From the NCBI GenBank assembly GCA_000169355.1, contig AAXX01000002.1, positions 372,001 to 436,000 on the forward strand: a stretch of 64,000 nucleotides of DNA, read 5' to 3'. The number at the start of each line of letters is the position of its first letter. Positions within the stretch are counted from its first letter, which is position 1. This DNA comes from Flavobacteria bacterium BAL38. Its GTDB lineage: Bacteria; Bacteroidota; Bacteroidia; Flavobacteriales; Flavobacteriaceae. Positions 30,309 through 40,026 of the stretch are shown one piece after another. The notes beneath the pieces were generated by a model. The model saw only the letters and a program-made list of their open reading frames with translations. It did not search any database and was not told the origin of the DNA. Made by a program: the position numbers and the translations under genes.

Positions 30309-30484
30309 TATCAATTATTTAGTTCTGGTTTTAATTATTGATTTTGATAAGAATATGAAATTAGATTTTCGAAAAATTTCCCAACTAAAAAATAAAATAG
30401 CTTTAGAATGAAACATTTCTTAAATTTGTTCGTATAACCTATGTCAATCAATAAATTTGGCACAAAAATAGTATATTTTCATTT

Positions 30485-31462
30485 ATGTCGAAGGTAAAAT
30501 ATTATTACGATTCAGAAAATTTAGCTTATAAACGAATTCAGACAAAAAAAAGGAAGAAGTTTGGCTATATTGTGTTGTTTTTATTGTCATCGGCTTTGTT
30601 TGGGTTTTTGATTTTCCTGTTGTTGATTAATACTAGTTATTTTGAAACCCCAAAAGATAAAATTCAAGCGAGAGAAATTGAAGCTTTAGCATTAAATTAT
30701 AAAGTTTTAAATAAAAAATTAGATTTAATGAACGAAGTGTTAACCGCTATCGAAAATAGAGATAATAATATTTACAGAATTTATTTTAATACGAGTCCAA
30801 TTTCAGAAGAAGAAAGAAAAGCAGGATTTGGTGGCGTAAACAGATACAAAGATTTGGAAGGCTTTAATAATTCAGATTTGATAGAAAGCACCACAAAACG
30901 AGTGGATATATTAACAAAAGAATTGGTTATTCAATCCAAATCGTTAGATGAAATTGTAGCTTTAGCAAAACAAAAAGAAAAATTGTTAGCGGCAATTCCG
31001 GCAATTCAACCGGTTAAGAATGAAGATTTAAAACACATGGCGTCGGGTTATGGATATAGAAGTGATCCGTTTACAAAAATTAGAAAATTTCATTACGGAA
31101 TGGATTTTACAGCAAGAACAGGAACGCCAATTTATGCTACAGGTGATGGAGTAGTGTATAAAGCAGATGCTTCTTTGTCTGGTTATGGAAACCATATTGA
31201 AATTAATCATGGTTATGGTTATAAAACATTATATGCTCATTTAAGTAAATACAAATGTAGACCAGGACAAAGAGTAAAACGTGGTGATATAATTGGATAT
31301 GTGGGAAGCACAGGTCGAAGTCAGGCGCCACATTTACATTATGAAGTTTTTAAAGGAAATGTTCGAGTAAATCCACTGAATTTCTATTACGGAAGTATTT
31401 CGGCAAAAGAATATATAGAGATTTCAAAATTAGCAAACCAAGAGAATCAATCATTAGATTAA
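30485..31462 (+). CDS. M23 family (LytM-type) metallopeptidase
   Basis: A 325-residue cell-wall peptidase or regulator. One N-terminal transmembrane helix (IVLFLLSSALFGFLIFLLL) is followed by a coiled-coil stretch (~60-170). The C-terminal M23 domain has zinc ligands in HYGMDF (His and Asp) and HLHYEV. The active-site motifs are complete, so endopeptidase activity on peptidoglycan cross-links is likely. Family relatives take part in cell division or envelope shape. It is followed by the MerR-type gene on the same strand, 52 bp away. Confidence 0.93.
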   Translation: MSKVKYYYDSENLAYKRIQTKKRKKFGYIVLFLLSSALFGFLIFLLLINTSYFETPKDKIQAREIEALALNYKVLNKKLDLMNEVLTAIENRDNNIYRIYFNTSPISEEERKAGFGGVNRYKDLEGFNNSDLIESTTKRVDILTKELVIQSKSLDEIVALAKQKEKLLAAIPAIQPVKNEDLKHMASGYGYRSDPFTKIRKFHYGMDFTARTGTPIYATGDGVVYKADASLSGYGNHIEINHGYGYKTLYAHLSKYKCRPGQRVKRGDIIGYVGSTGRSQAPHLHYEVFKGNVRVNPLNFYYGSISAKEYIEISKLANQENQSLD

Positions 31463-31514
31463 CGATTTCAGAAGTTTTGAACTTGTTATTGAACTTTAAC
31501 TTGAATTTGAAAAA

Positions 31515-31847
31515 ATGCATTTAGAATTAGCACCAAATAAAAGATATTACAGTATTGGCGAAATTGCCAAAGCCTTTGATGTGAACGCTTCCTTAATTCG
31601 TTTTTGGGATAAAGAATTTGATATTCTAAAACCAAAGAAAAACGCTAAAGGAAATCGCATGTTTACACCTGAGGATGTAAAGAATTTGCAATTGATATAT
31701 CATTTAGTAAAAGAGCGCGGATTTACCTTAGAAGGTGCCAAAACACATTTGAAAGAAGGTCAGAAAAAAACCTTAGATAAATTTGAAATTATCAGCAAAT
31801 TAGAAACGATTAAAGCACAATTGAATACGATTAAAAATCAACTATAA
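31515..31847 (+). CDS. MerR family transcriptional regulator
   Basis: A 110-residue DNA-binding protein. The winged helix-turn-helix reads YYSIGEIAKAFDVNASLIRFWDKEF, followed by RMFTPEDVKNLQLIYHLVKERG, and a short C-terminal helix for dimerisation. It has no ligand-binding Cys or effector domain, so the signal is unknown. The M23 peptidase and LemA neighbours suggest a link to envelope genes. Confidence 0.9.
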   Translation: MHLELAPNKRYYSIGEIAKAFDVNASLIRFWDKEFDILKPKKNAKGNRMFTPEDVKNLQLIYHLVKERGFTLEGAKTHLKEGQKKTLDKFEIISKLETIKAQLNTIKNQL

Positions 31848-31876
31848 ATAAATTAGTAAACTTTAAAATTAAAAAA

Positions 31877-32482
31877 ATGATGAGAAAATTTTTGCCTTGG
31901 ATGATTGGTGGTGGATTATTACTAATCCTTTTGTTTTGGTATATTAGCGTTAAAAATGGAGCAATTACCGTTGATCAAGCCGTGAAAAAAGAATGGGGTA
32001 ATGTTGAAACCTCATATCAAAGAAGAAATGACTTAATTGGAAATTTGGTTAAAACTGTAAAAGGTGCTGCCGAATTTGAAAAATCAACGTTAGAAGCTGT
32101 TATTGCTGCAAGATCAAAAGCAACATCAATTACTGTTGACCCAACAAACATTACTCCGGAGCAATTTGAACAATTTAATCAAGCTCAAAGTGGTGTGTCA
32201 TCTGCATTATCTAGATTATTGGTTACTGTTGAGAAATATCCCGATTTAAAAGCGAATCAAAATTTCTTGAAATTACAAGATGAATTGGCTAGTACAGAAA
32301 ATCAGATTTTAACAGCAAGAACACGTTTTAATGAATCGGTTGAAGCATACAATAATTATGTTTTGAAAATGCCTAGAAATTTAATTTTATCTGAATATAA
32401 AGAAAAAGCTGTATTTAAAGCAGTTGCTGGAGCAGAAAAACCAGTAGAGGTAGAGTTTGACTTTAATAACGAGAAAAAATAA
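31877..32482 (+). CDS. lemA: LemA family protein
   Basis: A 201-residue protein with one N-terminal transmembrane helix (IGGGLLLILLFWYISV) and the helical LemA core: VKKEWGNVETSYQRRNDLIGNLVKTVKGAAEFE, recognised at EWGNVETSYQRRNDLI, and later FNESVEAYNNYVLKMPRNLI. The function of LemA is not settled. Its stop codon overlaps the start of the next gene by one base, and LemA followed by two TPM-domain genes is a conserved arrangement. Confidence 0.93.
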   Translation: MMRKFLPWMIGGGLLLILLFWYISVKNGAITVDQAVKKEWGNVETSYQRRNDLIGNLVKTVKGAAEFEKSTLEAVIAARSKATSITVDPTNITPEQFEQFNQAQSGVSSALSRLLVTVEKYPDLKANQNFLKLQDELASTENQILTARTRFNESVEAYNNYVLKMPRNLILSEYKEKAVFKAVAGAEKPVEVEFDFNNEKK

Positions 32483-32919
32483 TGTCTAAAACCGAAGATT
32501 TCTTATCGAAAGCAGAAGAACAAGAAATAGTTCAGGCAATTGTAGAAGCTGAAAAAAATACTTCGGGAGAAATTCGTGTACACATAGAAGAACATTCAGA
32601 AAAATCACCTCTTGATAGAGCTCAGGAGGTTTTTTTTGAACTTCAAATGAATGAAACACAAGAAAGAAATGGTGTTTTGTTTTATGTGTGTGTGGCAGAT
32701 AAAAAATTTGCAATAATTGGCGATAAAGGAATCAACGAAGCAGTAGAATCTGATTTTTGGGATTGTACAAAAGATATCGTAATTACTAATTTTAAAGAAG
32801 GCAACTTCAAAAAAGGCTTGGTAGAAGGAATTCTTAAAGCTAGTGAACGATTGAAAAAATATTTCCCCTATCAATCAGATGATACCAACGAATTGTCTAA
32901 CGAAATTTCAAGAGGATAA
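32482..32919 (+). CDS. TPM domain protein (cytoplasmic, short)
   Basis: A 145-residue protein consisting almost only of a TPM domain: EEQEIVQAIVEAEKNTSGEIRVHIE at the start, then RNGVLFYVCVADKKFAIIGDKGINE. It has no signal peptide or membrane segment. TPM domains occur in membrane-associated proteins of unclear function and in a plant photosystem II repair phosphatase. It is coupled to lemA (one-base overlap) and to the next TPM gene (1 bp gap). Confidence 0.88.
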   Translation: MSKTEDFLSKAEEQEIVQAIVEAEKNTSGEIRVHIEEHSEKSPLDRAQEVFFELQMNETQERNGVLFYVCVADKKFAIIGDKGINEAVESDFWDCTKDIVITNFKEGNFKKGLVEGILKASERLKKYFPYQSDDTNELSNEISRG

Positions 32920-32920
32920 T

Positions 32921-33670
32921 ATGAAAAAACTAATTTTAGTAGTATTTTTCCTTTCAGGAATTTACGCAAATGCACAATTTACCATTCCAGATAAACCCAG
33001 TTTTCAAACGAGTGTTTACGATTATGCTGATGTTTTAAATCAATTGGAGGAAAAAGAATTGGAAAAAAAGCTAATTCGCTATTCCGATTCAACTTCTACA
33101 CAAATTGTAGTTATTTCCATAGATGATTTAAAAGGAGAAGATATTGGAATTTTAACTCCAAAATGGGCACATCAATGGGGAATTGGGCAAGCAAAAGAAG
33201 ACAACGGAATTTTAATTTTATTATCTAAGAACGACAGAAAAATTTGGATTGCTCCGGGTTATGGAGTTGAAGAAAAATTAACTGCGGGAATAAATGGAGA
33301 GCTTATTAGAAACATTATTATTCCCGAATTTAAATCGGGAAGTTACTATACTGGTTTAGACAAAGGAGCCGATGCTATCTTTGAAGTGTTAAAAGGAAAG
33401 TATAAAGGTTCTCGAAAAGAGAAAAAAGATAATTTTCCAATTTTTCCAATCCTTATTTTTATCTTCATTATAATATTGATTATTTCAAAGTCTAAAGGCG
33501 GAGGCAATTCAGGTGGTGGAAGAGGATTAGATTTAGCCGATATTATCATCCTAAGTAGTTTAGGAAGAAGTGGAGGCGGAGGAAGTTTTGGTGGTGGATC
33601 GTCTGGAGGTTTTGGCGGTGGCTTTGGTGGCGGTGGTTTCTCTGGAGGTGGTGCCGGCGGAAGTTGGTAG
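32921..33670 (+). CDS. TPM domain protein with Gly-rich tail
   Basis: A 249-residue exported protein when started at ATG 32921 (MKKLILVVFFLSG). An upstream in-frame start overlaps the previous gene and would spoil the signal peptide. The signal peptide ends YANAQ. The TPM domain follows (YDYADVLNQLEEKELEKKL to KKIWIAPGYGVEEKL), then one transmembrane helix (FPILIFIFIIILIISKS), and finally a Gly/Ser-rich tail ending GGGAGGSW. This is the YgcG-type layout. It is the last gene of the lemA operon. Confidence 0.9.
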   Translation: MKKLILVVFFLSGIYANAQFTIPDKPSFQTSVYDYADVLNQLEEKELEKKLIRYSDSTSTQIVVISIDDLKGEDIGILTPKWAHQWGIGQAKEDNGILILLSKNDRKIWIAPGYGVEEKLTAGINGELIRNIIIPEFKSGSYYTGLDKGADAIFEVLKGKYKGSRKEKKDNFPIFPILIFIFIIILIISKSKGGGNSGGGRGLDLADIIILSSLGRSGGGGSFGGGSSGGFGGGFGGGGFSGGGAGGSW

Positions 33671-33696
33671 ATTTGAAGTAAAAAATAAAAAGTATA

Positions 33697-33731
33697 AAAA
33701 AACTCGTTAGAATTTCTAACGAGTTTTTTTA
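33697..33731. terminator. Bidirectional terminator after the lemA operon
   Basis: Stem AAACTCGTTAGAA/TTCTAACGAGTTT with A- and T-runs. It is shared by the convergent Omp28-type gene and is nearly identical to 37192-37229. Confidence 0.9.
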
Positions 33732-33749
33732 TAAATTTAAACAAATAAG

Positions 33750-34811
33750 TTATTCAATTTCAAATGTTTGTGTTTCGTTTGGACCAGCATCTCTTGAATT
33801 TAATGCTGCATTAGTTGAGTCTACAACAAAAGCTACAAATCGAACGTTACTAGCATTTACACTAGATGGTATTGTATATGTAAATGATTTAGAAAACTCA
33901 TCATTATAACCCATAGCTCCTGTAATTGTTTCGCCTAAAATACTGCTAGATAAAACAGCTCTTAAAACATGGTTATGTTCAAAACCAACTATTGGATTAG
34001 ATCCTCCATAGTAAGTAGTCGAGTTAGTTTGATTGTAAATTAAATGATCTTCTAAAGCGTAAACAACAAGTTTAAGATTGTTAAAACTTTTACCGTATTT
34101 AACTTTAACGTTTACTGTAGAAGTATTTCCAGAAGTTGAAGTTTCTAATGCAACACCTAATTTAGGATTTATACCTGTTGTTAAATTTAATGCCTGATTA
34201 ATTGCTGTAGTTGATGTTTCAGGGTAACTCCATTCTGTACTTCTATTTAACATAGCTGTTGGGTATCCACTTAATCCAATTTGATTTTCTAAAACACTTG
34301 CTCCAGAAAAATTATAAGGATCATTTCCTCTGTGAATTGCAGTAATCACAACATCTGAAGTTTCTGCTTCAATCAATTCAATAGCATAAGCAACTCTAGG
34401 GCAATATTGGCACCAAGTTCCTGTAAAGTCTTCAATTAAAACTCTTTTATTGAAGTTTATTACTTCGTTTACCGTAACTTGAATTGTTGGTGATGTTAAT
34501 GTTACACCAGCAGAATTTACATGTGTTGCATAAATATCTAGTGTTCCTACAACTGAGGTTGTATATGAGCGTCCAGAAATTTGAGTTCCATTTACGTAAA
34601 AAGTTGAAGTAGAACTTACACTTGCATTATTGTTTCCTACAGTTGATAAAATAACCGATGTTCCAACATCTACAGAAGAAGAATTTGAAGTTACGGTTAT
34701 TGATGAAATAGGTTCTGAACTTGAGTTGTTTTCTCCAGAGTCGTTATCACTACTACATGATGTGTTAAAAAGTGTTGTTAAAAGGGCAAAAGCTAATAAA
34801 ATTTTTTTCAT
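33750..34811 (-). CDS. Omp28-related surface lipoprotein with CxxC motif
   Basis: A 353-residue lipoprotein. The signal peptide ends in the lipobox FNTSC (Cys19), followed by a Ser/Asn-rich spacer and an Ig-like region (~40-115). The Omp28 domain then has a thioredoxin-like fold with the active-site-like motif GTWCQYCPR near residue 132. The CxxC suggests thiol-disulfide activity or metal binding; the true role is unknown. It is divergent from a TlpA-type gene, with 152 bp between the start codons. Confidence 0.85.
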   Translation of the reverse strand: MKKILLAFALLTTLFNTSCSSDNDSGENNSSSEPISSITVTSNSSSVDVGTSVILSTVGNNNASVSSTSTFYVNGTQISGRSYTTSVVGTLDIYATHVNSAGVTLTSPTIQVTVNEVINFNKRVLIEDFTGTWCQYCPRVAYAIELIEAETSDVVITAIHRGNDPYNFSGASVLENQIGLSGYPTAMLNRSTEWSYPETSTTAINQALNLTTGINPKLGVALETSTSGNTSTVNVKVKYGKSFNNLKLVVYALEDHLIYNQTNSTTYYGGSNPIVGFEHNHVLRAVLSSSILGETITGAMGYNDEFSKSFTYTIPSSVNASNVRFVAFVVDSTNAALNSRDAGPNETQTFEIE

Positions 34812-34963
34812 GGTTGTTAGATTTGGATAATAGTTGATGTATTTAGTTGCGCTAATATAAAAAAAAAAATTAAATGTTAATAAAGTCTTAACTTTTATTT
34901 AAAAATGTTTGTGTATTAACTAATTAATCATTTTTTTTGTTCAAACTTATAATTTATTTATCA

Positions 34964-35437
34964 ATGAAAAAATTAGCCCTTTTTTTACTATTTTTTGGTA
35001 ACATTGCTTACTCACAACAAGAATTTCCGTCTGTGGATTTAAAATCTCTTGATAGTGAAACTATTAATACATCTTCGTTTAATGAAGCAGATAAATTATA
35101 TGTCTTTTCCTTTTGGGCTACATGGTGTGCGCCATGTATTCAGGAGCTTGAAGCAATTAGTGAAGTTTATCAAGACTGGAAAACACAAATTAATGTAGAA
35201 GTAATAGCGGTTTCTACAGATGATTCTAGAACTCAGAAAAGAGTAAAGCCTCTTGTAAATGGTAAAGGATGGGAATACAATGTTTTATTAGATACCAATC
35301 AGGATTTAAAAAGAAAATTGTCAATTGCAAATATTCCTTATTTAATAGTTGTGAAAAATGGAAAAATCGTTTTCATTCAAAATGGTCACACTCCTGGAGC
35401 TGAAGAAGAGTTATTAGCTAAATTAAAGACTTTGTAA
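34964..35437 (+). CDS. TlpA-family periplasmic thioredoxin
   Basis: A 157-residue exported thiol-disulfide oxidoreductase. The ATG at 34964 gives a clean signal peptide ending NIAYSQ; an upstream start at 34937 would add nine residues. The active site is FWATWCAPCIQELE, and the cis-Pro region reads IANIPYLIVVKNG. The partner could be the Omp28-type CxxC lipoprotein or the DUF6029 protein whose gene begins 3 bp after this stop codon; this is inferred from position. Confidence 0.92.
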   Translation: MKKLALFLLFFGNIAYSQQEFPSVDLKSLDSETINTSSFNEADKLYVFSFWATWCAPCIQELEAISEVYQDWKTQINVEVIAVSTDDSRTQKRVKPLVNGKGWEYNVLLDTNQDLKRKLSIANIPYLIVVKNGKIVFIQNGHTPGAEEELLAKLKTL

Positions 35438-35440
35438 ATT

Positions 35441-37174
35441 ATGAAAAAAATAATCCTACTATTTTTAGTATTCATAAATGCTGCAGTTTTTGGTCAAACA
35501 GAAGAAACTAAAACAGAAAAAACGAGATTTAACTTTTTTGGAGGAATTGAATCTAATTCACAATGGTATACAAATGATATCGAAAGAGAGATAAATCATC
35601 CAGAAGATCCATTGAGATCTAATAATTATTTGAATTTTAATCTTAATTATGGTAAATGGTCTGCAGGAATTCAAGGTGAAGCCTATGCGCCAAATGCAAT
35701 TTTAAATTATAACCCAAAATATAATGAAACTAATGTTGGAACATGGTATGTTAATTATAAAGCTGCAAAATTAGATGTAACGGCTGGGTATTTTTATGAG
35801 CAATTTGGAAGCGGATTGTTACTTAGAAGTTGGGAAGACCGTTCATTAGGAATTAATAATGCAATACGTGGTGGTAAAGTAACGTTTACCCCAACAGATA
35901 ATTTGTTTTTTACAGCCTTATACGGAAATCATAGAACAGGATTTGATGTTTCAGAAGGTGAAATTTATGGGTTTAATTCAGATATTAACCTTTTTAAAAT
36001 GCTAAAAATAGAAGGTTCAGACTTATCTGTAGGCTTTTCTTATGTGGGTAGATATGAAAAAACAGATGAAGTTGATCCAAACTTTGATAATCTTACAAAC
36101 GCTTTTGCTGGAAGAGTTAATTTTTCTAAAAATAATTTTTACTTGTTTACGGAATACAACTACAAATCTGATGATGCTGTTTTATATAATTTAGATATTA
36201 ATAATGATTTTGTTAAACCAGGATCTGCCTTATTATTAAATTTTGGTTATTCTAAAAAAGGATTTGGTATGGATGTGAATTTTAGAAGAACTGAAAATAT
36301 GAGCTTTTATTCTGAAAGAGTTCCTGAAACTTACACAGAGACATTGTCTACAAGTATAAATTACAATGATAAAATAATGAATTTTGTGCCTAGTTTAACT
36401 AAGCAACATCACTTTAATTTAGCAAATATTTATGTTTACCAAGCACAGGCCCAAGTTTTAGTTGATCCAGATACTGGTGTAACAAAAGCTGGTGAAATTG
36501 GAGGTCAAATCGATTTGTTTTATGATTTTAAAAAAGATACAAAAATTGGAGGAAAATACGGAACTAAAATAGCTGTTAATTATAGTAATTGGAACAATCT
36601 TAAAGCAGATTATGTGCTATATCCGCCTGATTACAAGACAGATTTCTTTGGTTTTGGGAATAGATACTTTTCAGATTTTAATTTAGAAGTAACAAAAAAA
36701 GTATCTACTAAAGCAACTTATAATTTTGCATATATAAATCAGTATTACAATAATAGATTAATTACAGGAGCATCAAATGTAATTGTAAAAACAAATATAC
36801 TTGCATTTGAAGGAGATTATAGATTTTCTAAAGGGAGAGCTGCAAAAATTGCAGTAGAGCATATGTGGGCAGATAACGATAGAAAAAATTGGGCTGCTAT
36901 TTTGATAGAATATAATTTAAATACAAAATTTTCTGTATTTGCTTCAGATATGTATAATTATGGTTATAAGCATAATCCTTCAATTCTTATTGACGACATA
37001 ACAGATCCATTTGAAATTCATTTTTATAATTTTGGAGGAGCCTATAAAAAAGGTAGTACAAGAATTGCTGTGAATTATGGTCGTCAAAGAGGTGGTTTGG
37101 TATGTGCAGGGGGTGTTTGTAGATTTGTGCCGCCAAGTACAGGTTTAGGAATTACACTAACAAAATCGTTTTAA
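35441..37174 (+). CDS. DUF6029 family outer-membrane protein
   Basis: A 577-residue protein with a signal peptide ending AAVFGQ. The mature part has many amphipathic strands rich in Tyr/Asn/Phe (LNFNLNYGKWSAGIQGEAY, TAGYFYEQFGSG), as in a large beta-barrel. Two Cys occur in GGLVCAGGVCRF close to the end, which the neighbouring TlpA protein could act on. It is coupled to the tlpA-like gene (3 bp gap). DUF6029 has no known function. Confidence 0.78.
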   Translation: MKKIILLFLVFINAAVFGQTEETKTEKTRFNFFGGIESNSQWYTNDIEREINHPEDPLRSNNYLNFNLNYGKWSAGIQGEAYAPNAILNYNPKYNETNVGTWYVNYKAAKLDVTAGYFYEQFGSGLLLRSWEDRSLGINNAIRGGKVTFTPTDNLFFTALYGNHRTGFDVSEGEIYGFNSDINLFKMLKIEGSDLSVGFSYVGRYEKTDEVDPNFDNLTNAFAGRVNFSKNNFYLFTEYNYKSDDAVLYNLDINNDFVKPGSALLLNFGYSKKGFGMDVNFRRTENMSFYSERVPETYTETLSTSINYNDKIMNFVPSLTKQHHFNLANIYVYQAQAQVLVDPDTGVTKAGEIGGQIDLFYDFKKDTKIGGKYGTKIAVNYSNWNNLKADYVLYPPDYKTDFFGFGNRYFSDFNLEVTKKVSTKATYNFAYINQYYNNRLITGASNVIVKTNILAFEGDYRFSKGRAAKIAVEHMWADNDRKNWAAILIEYNLNTKFSVFASDMYNYGYKHNPSILIDDITDPFEIHFYNFGGAYKKGSTRIAVNYGRQRGGLVCAGGVCRFVPPSTGLGITLTKSF

Positions 37175-37191
37175 ATAGCAACTATTTATTT

Positions 37192-37229
37192 ACAAAAAAA
37201 CTCGTTAGAATTTCTAACGAGTTTTTTTG
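37192..37229. terminator. Bidirectional terminator, near-identical to 33697-33731
   Basis: It carries the same stem CTCGTTAGAA/TTCTAACGAG with A- and T-runs, between the convergent DUF6029 and TonB-receptor-like genes. Confidence 0.9.
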
Positions 37230-37239
37230 TAATTAGTTG

Positions 37240-40026
37240 TTAATCCATAAATATCATTCCATTACCATTATCTTTTTTACCTCCAAATTTTTCTAATTTA
37301 TAGGTTAACGAAAACATAACATATTGTTGTAAAACCGTATTTTCCATATCGGTAATTGCTGTTGGAGTAATGGTTCTTGTTGCACTAACATTCTGATTTA
37401 AAAGATCGTAAACTTTTACTTTTGCTAATAATTTGTCTTGGTAAAAATTATACCCCAAGCTTAAATTCCATAAATAGAAATCCTTTTGAAAACCATCCGC
37501 AATATTAGAGTTGTAGTTGTAGCCAAAATCACTTCCTAATACTACTTTTTTAGGCCAATAACTCGTAATTTCTAATTTAGCACTATGTTTAAAATTTTTG
37601 GTATTATCTATAACGTAATTGGTAAAGTCATTAGTAATGTAAGTGTATTTATAGGAAGGATTAATCGTAATCAGTTCATCAATAGACCAAGTTAAGTTAA
37701 CTCTCGGATTTAAAGTTAATCCCTTAGATTCAAACAACTCTGCATTGGTTAATCCTTGATTGTAATCGTAACCTAGTTGCATTCCAAACCCATATTTAAA
37801 AGTACTTTTTTCCTGTTTTAAGGATTTGTTTAAATTAAAACCAATATATGTATTGTAAGCTCTATCTACGTTTTGGTAAGTAGTGGTTGCTTTAAAATCA
37901 GAATCATAAGTTGTAGAAGCTACAATTTCGTTAACATTATAATCACCTCCGGCATAAGCATAAAAGCCACTTCGTGATGCGTAATCATAATTATTAAAAT
38001 TAGTATAAAGTGAATAATTTTCATTTGGCTTTAAATAGGCATTTCCAATAAACGTGTTCAATGGATTTCCTAAATTTTGGAAGGGTAAAATTTGGTTGGC
38101 AGTTGGTAAATTTACTTCGTAAGAATAATAACTATAAATCGATTTTGATTTACCAAGTGTAATGCTAACATATCCGTTCATTTTTGGATAGATATAGTTT
38201 TTATTTACCGCAGTTTTAGTTGATAAATAGGTAGATTGATTGTTGAAATTAATAATTTCAGTCCCCATAGAAATACTTCCTCTAATTTTCTTTTTTCTAA
38301 TACTTATTCCAACCATTGGACTTACTGATGAGGTTGTGGAAAAAATCTTATTTGAAAGTAAATCATTAAAGTTAGAATAAGAATTAAATCCACTATCAAA
38401 ATCATACGTTTCTCTTACATCATTAGCTTTGTTGTATTTATAAGAAGTTTTAAAATTAAATACTAACGAATCTCGTAAAGGTTCGTTGTAACCTATTTCA
38501 GCTCTAAAGCTGTCATTTTTAGAATCGTCAATTCTGAATTGATCTCGGTCATCGTTAGAACTTCCTGATTGAAAGAATGTAGTTGCTGTTTTAGTAAATA
38601 AATCAGATGTATTTTTGCTGTTTTCATTATTTAATGAAGCGCTAATTCCTCTACCTTTTTTCTTAAATCCTTTGTAAAAATAAATATTGTTTTTAAAGGT
38701 ATTGTTTTTGCTAGTCCAGTTGTTATCACTTGTGTTTTCGTTTAAAGCAGCTCCGGTTTCATCAAATGTAGCATCAAAGCCAAAGTTTTTGTTCTTAACT
38801 TCACTTTTAGAAAAACTTGGACTAAGATATATAGTTGCAGTTGAATCTAGTTTAATTTCAAAATCCATTTCAATATTGTGTCCGTCTGTTATGGATTTGG
38901 TTTTAGATTCGGCTAAAGTGTTGGTGTTCCCGGTAGGAAGTAAATTAATTCTATTTGTTCTATTGTTGTTGTTTGTTTCTGCACTTGAATAATAGTAACT
39001 TCCATTCGGATTTATTTTCTTTTTTGCCCATTCATCTGCAAAGTTTACTCCAATCATGTTAGACTGCGTAATTCCATTATTCCCTCCAAATTGCATTCCA
39101 TTAATTCCAAAGCTTCCATTGTCATTAACCCAAATAGAATTGTTTCTTCCGCCTCCCATATTATCAAAAATTTCATCCATCGAAAATCCTATTGAGTTAA
39201 TATTATTGGAAGAACCAAGCACACTTATTTTTTGAGTATCTTTAAAATAGTTAAATAACAAACTCGACTCGTATCGATCATCTGTTCCATAGCCAACATT
39301 TGCTTTTCCAAAAACACCTTTATTTTTATCTTCTTGAATAGTTAAATTAATCGTCTTTTCATCAGAAGTAGCGTCTTGTCCGGAGAGTTCTTCTTCTTTA
39401 GTTTTGGTGTCCGTAACTTGTACTTTATCTATAATGTCAGCGGGTAAATTCTGAGTGGCAATTTTACCATCTTTTCCAAAGAAAGGTTTTCCGTTAACTA
39501 AAATATTATTTACTTCTTTTCCGTTGACCGTGATTTTTCCTTCTTCATCAATTTCCACTCCTGGTAATTGTTTTAAAAGCGCTTCAACATTGGCATCTGG
39601 ACGAACTTTAAAAGATGAAGCATTAAATTCTAATGTATCATTTTTAATAGTTACGGGTGGCGCTTCAGATTGAATAATAATTTCTTTTAACGAACTAACA
39701 TTTTCTTCTAATTTGATGGATCCAAAATCAATATCGGCTTTTAAATTTTCAATTTTTTCCGAATAATCATTGTATCCGATATAAGAAATTTTAAAATAGA
39801 TTGAATTTTCTGTTTTTTTAGTCTTAAAAATAAAATTCCCATTTTTGTCTGAAATGGTATAATCTATTAAAGTTGAATCTTTAACTGATTTTAAATAAAT
39901 TGTAGCTGATTCAAGTGGTACAGATGTATTCTTGTCGATTATCTTCCCTTTTAATGAAACGGTATTTTGACTAAATATTAGGGAAGTAAATAGTAGCGAT
40001 GCAATTAAAAGTGATTTTTTTAACAT
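37240..40026 (-). CDS. Large outer-membrane beta-barrel protein (TonB-receptor-like, OMP_b-brl_3 type)
   Basis: A 928-residue protein with signal peptide (ending LIFSQ). An N-terminal carboxypeptidase-regulatory-like domain (VSLKGKIIDKNTSVPLESAT, ~20-105) is followed by a plug-like domain (LLKQLPGVEIDEEGKITVNG near 150) and a C-terminal barrel of about 650 residues ending FSLTYKLEKFGG. This matches the outer membrane beta-barrel family common in Bacteroidota. No SusD partner gene is adjacent, so a polysaccharide-utilisation role is not supported. The substrate is unknown. Confidence 0.88.
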   Translation of the reverse strand: MLKKSLLIASLLFTSLIFSQNTVSLKGKIIDKNTSVPLESATIYLKSVKDSTLIDYTISDKNGNFIFKTKKTENSIYFKISYIGYNDYSEKIENLKADIDFGSIKLEENVSSLKEIIIQSEAPPVTIKNDTLEFNASSFKVRPDANVEALLKQLPGVEIDEEGKITVNGKEVNNILVNGKPFFGKDGKIATQNLPADIIDKVQVTDTKTKEEELSGQDATSDEKTINLTIQEDKNKGVFGKANVGYGTDDRYESSLLFNYFKDTQKISVLGSSNNINSIGFSMDEIFDNMGGGRNNSIWVNDNGSFGINGMQFGGNNGITQSNMIGVNFADEWAKKKINPNGSYYYSSAETNNNNRTNRINLLPTGNTNTLAESKTKSITDGHNIEMDFEIKLDSTATIYLSPSFSKSEVKNKNFGFDATFDETGAALNENTSDNNWTSKNNTFKNNIYFYKGFKKKGRGISASLNNENSKNTSDLFTKTATTFFQSGSSNDDRDQFRIDDSKNDSFRAEIGYNEPLRDSLVFNFKTSYKYNKANDVRETYDFDSGFNSYSNFNDLLSNKIFSTTSSVSPMVGISIRKKKIRGSISMGTEIINFNNQSTYLSTKTAVNKNYIYPKMNGYVSITLGKSKSIYSYYSYEVNLPTANQILPFQNLGNPLNTFIGNAYLKPNENYSLYTNFNNYDYASRSGFYAYAGGDYNVNEIVASTTYDSDFKATTTYQNVDRAYNTYIGFNLNKSLKQEKSTFKYGFGMQLGYDYNQGLTNAELFESKGLTLNPRVNLTWSIDELITINPSYKYTYITNDFTNYVIDNTKNFKHSAKLEITSYWPKKVVLGSDFGYNYNSNIADGFQKDFYLWNLSLGYNFYQDKLLAKVKVYDLLNQNVSATRTITPTAITDMENTVLQQYVMFSLTYKLEKFGGKKDNGNGMIFMD

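Noticed and set aside
33485..33670. Repetitive Gly codons of the second TPM gene as a DNA repeat array
   Set aside because: It is the coding sequence of a normal Gly-rich tail; the antisense Pro-rich frame is a shadow.
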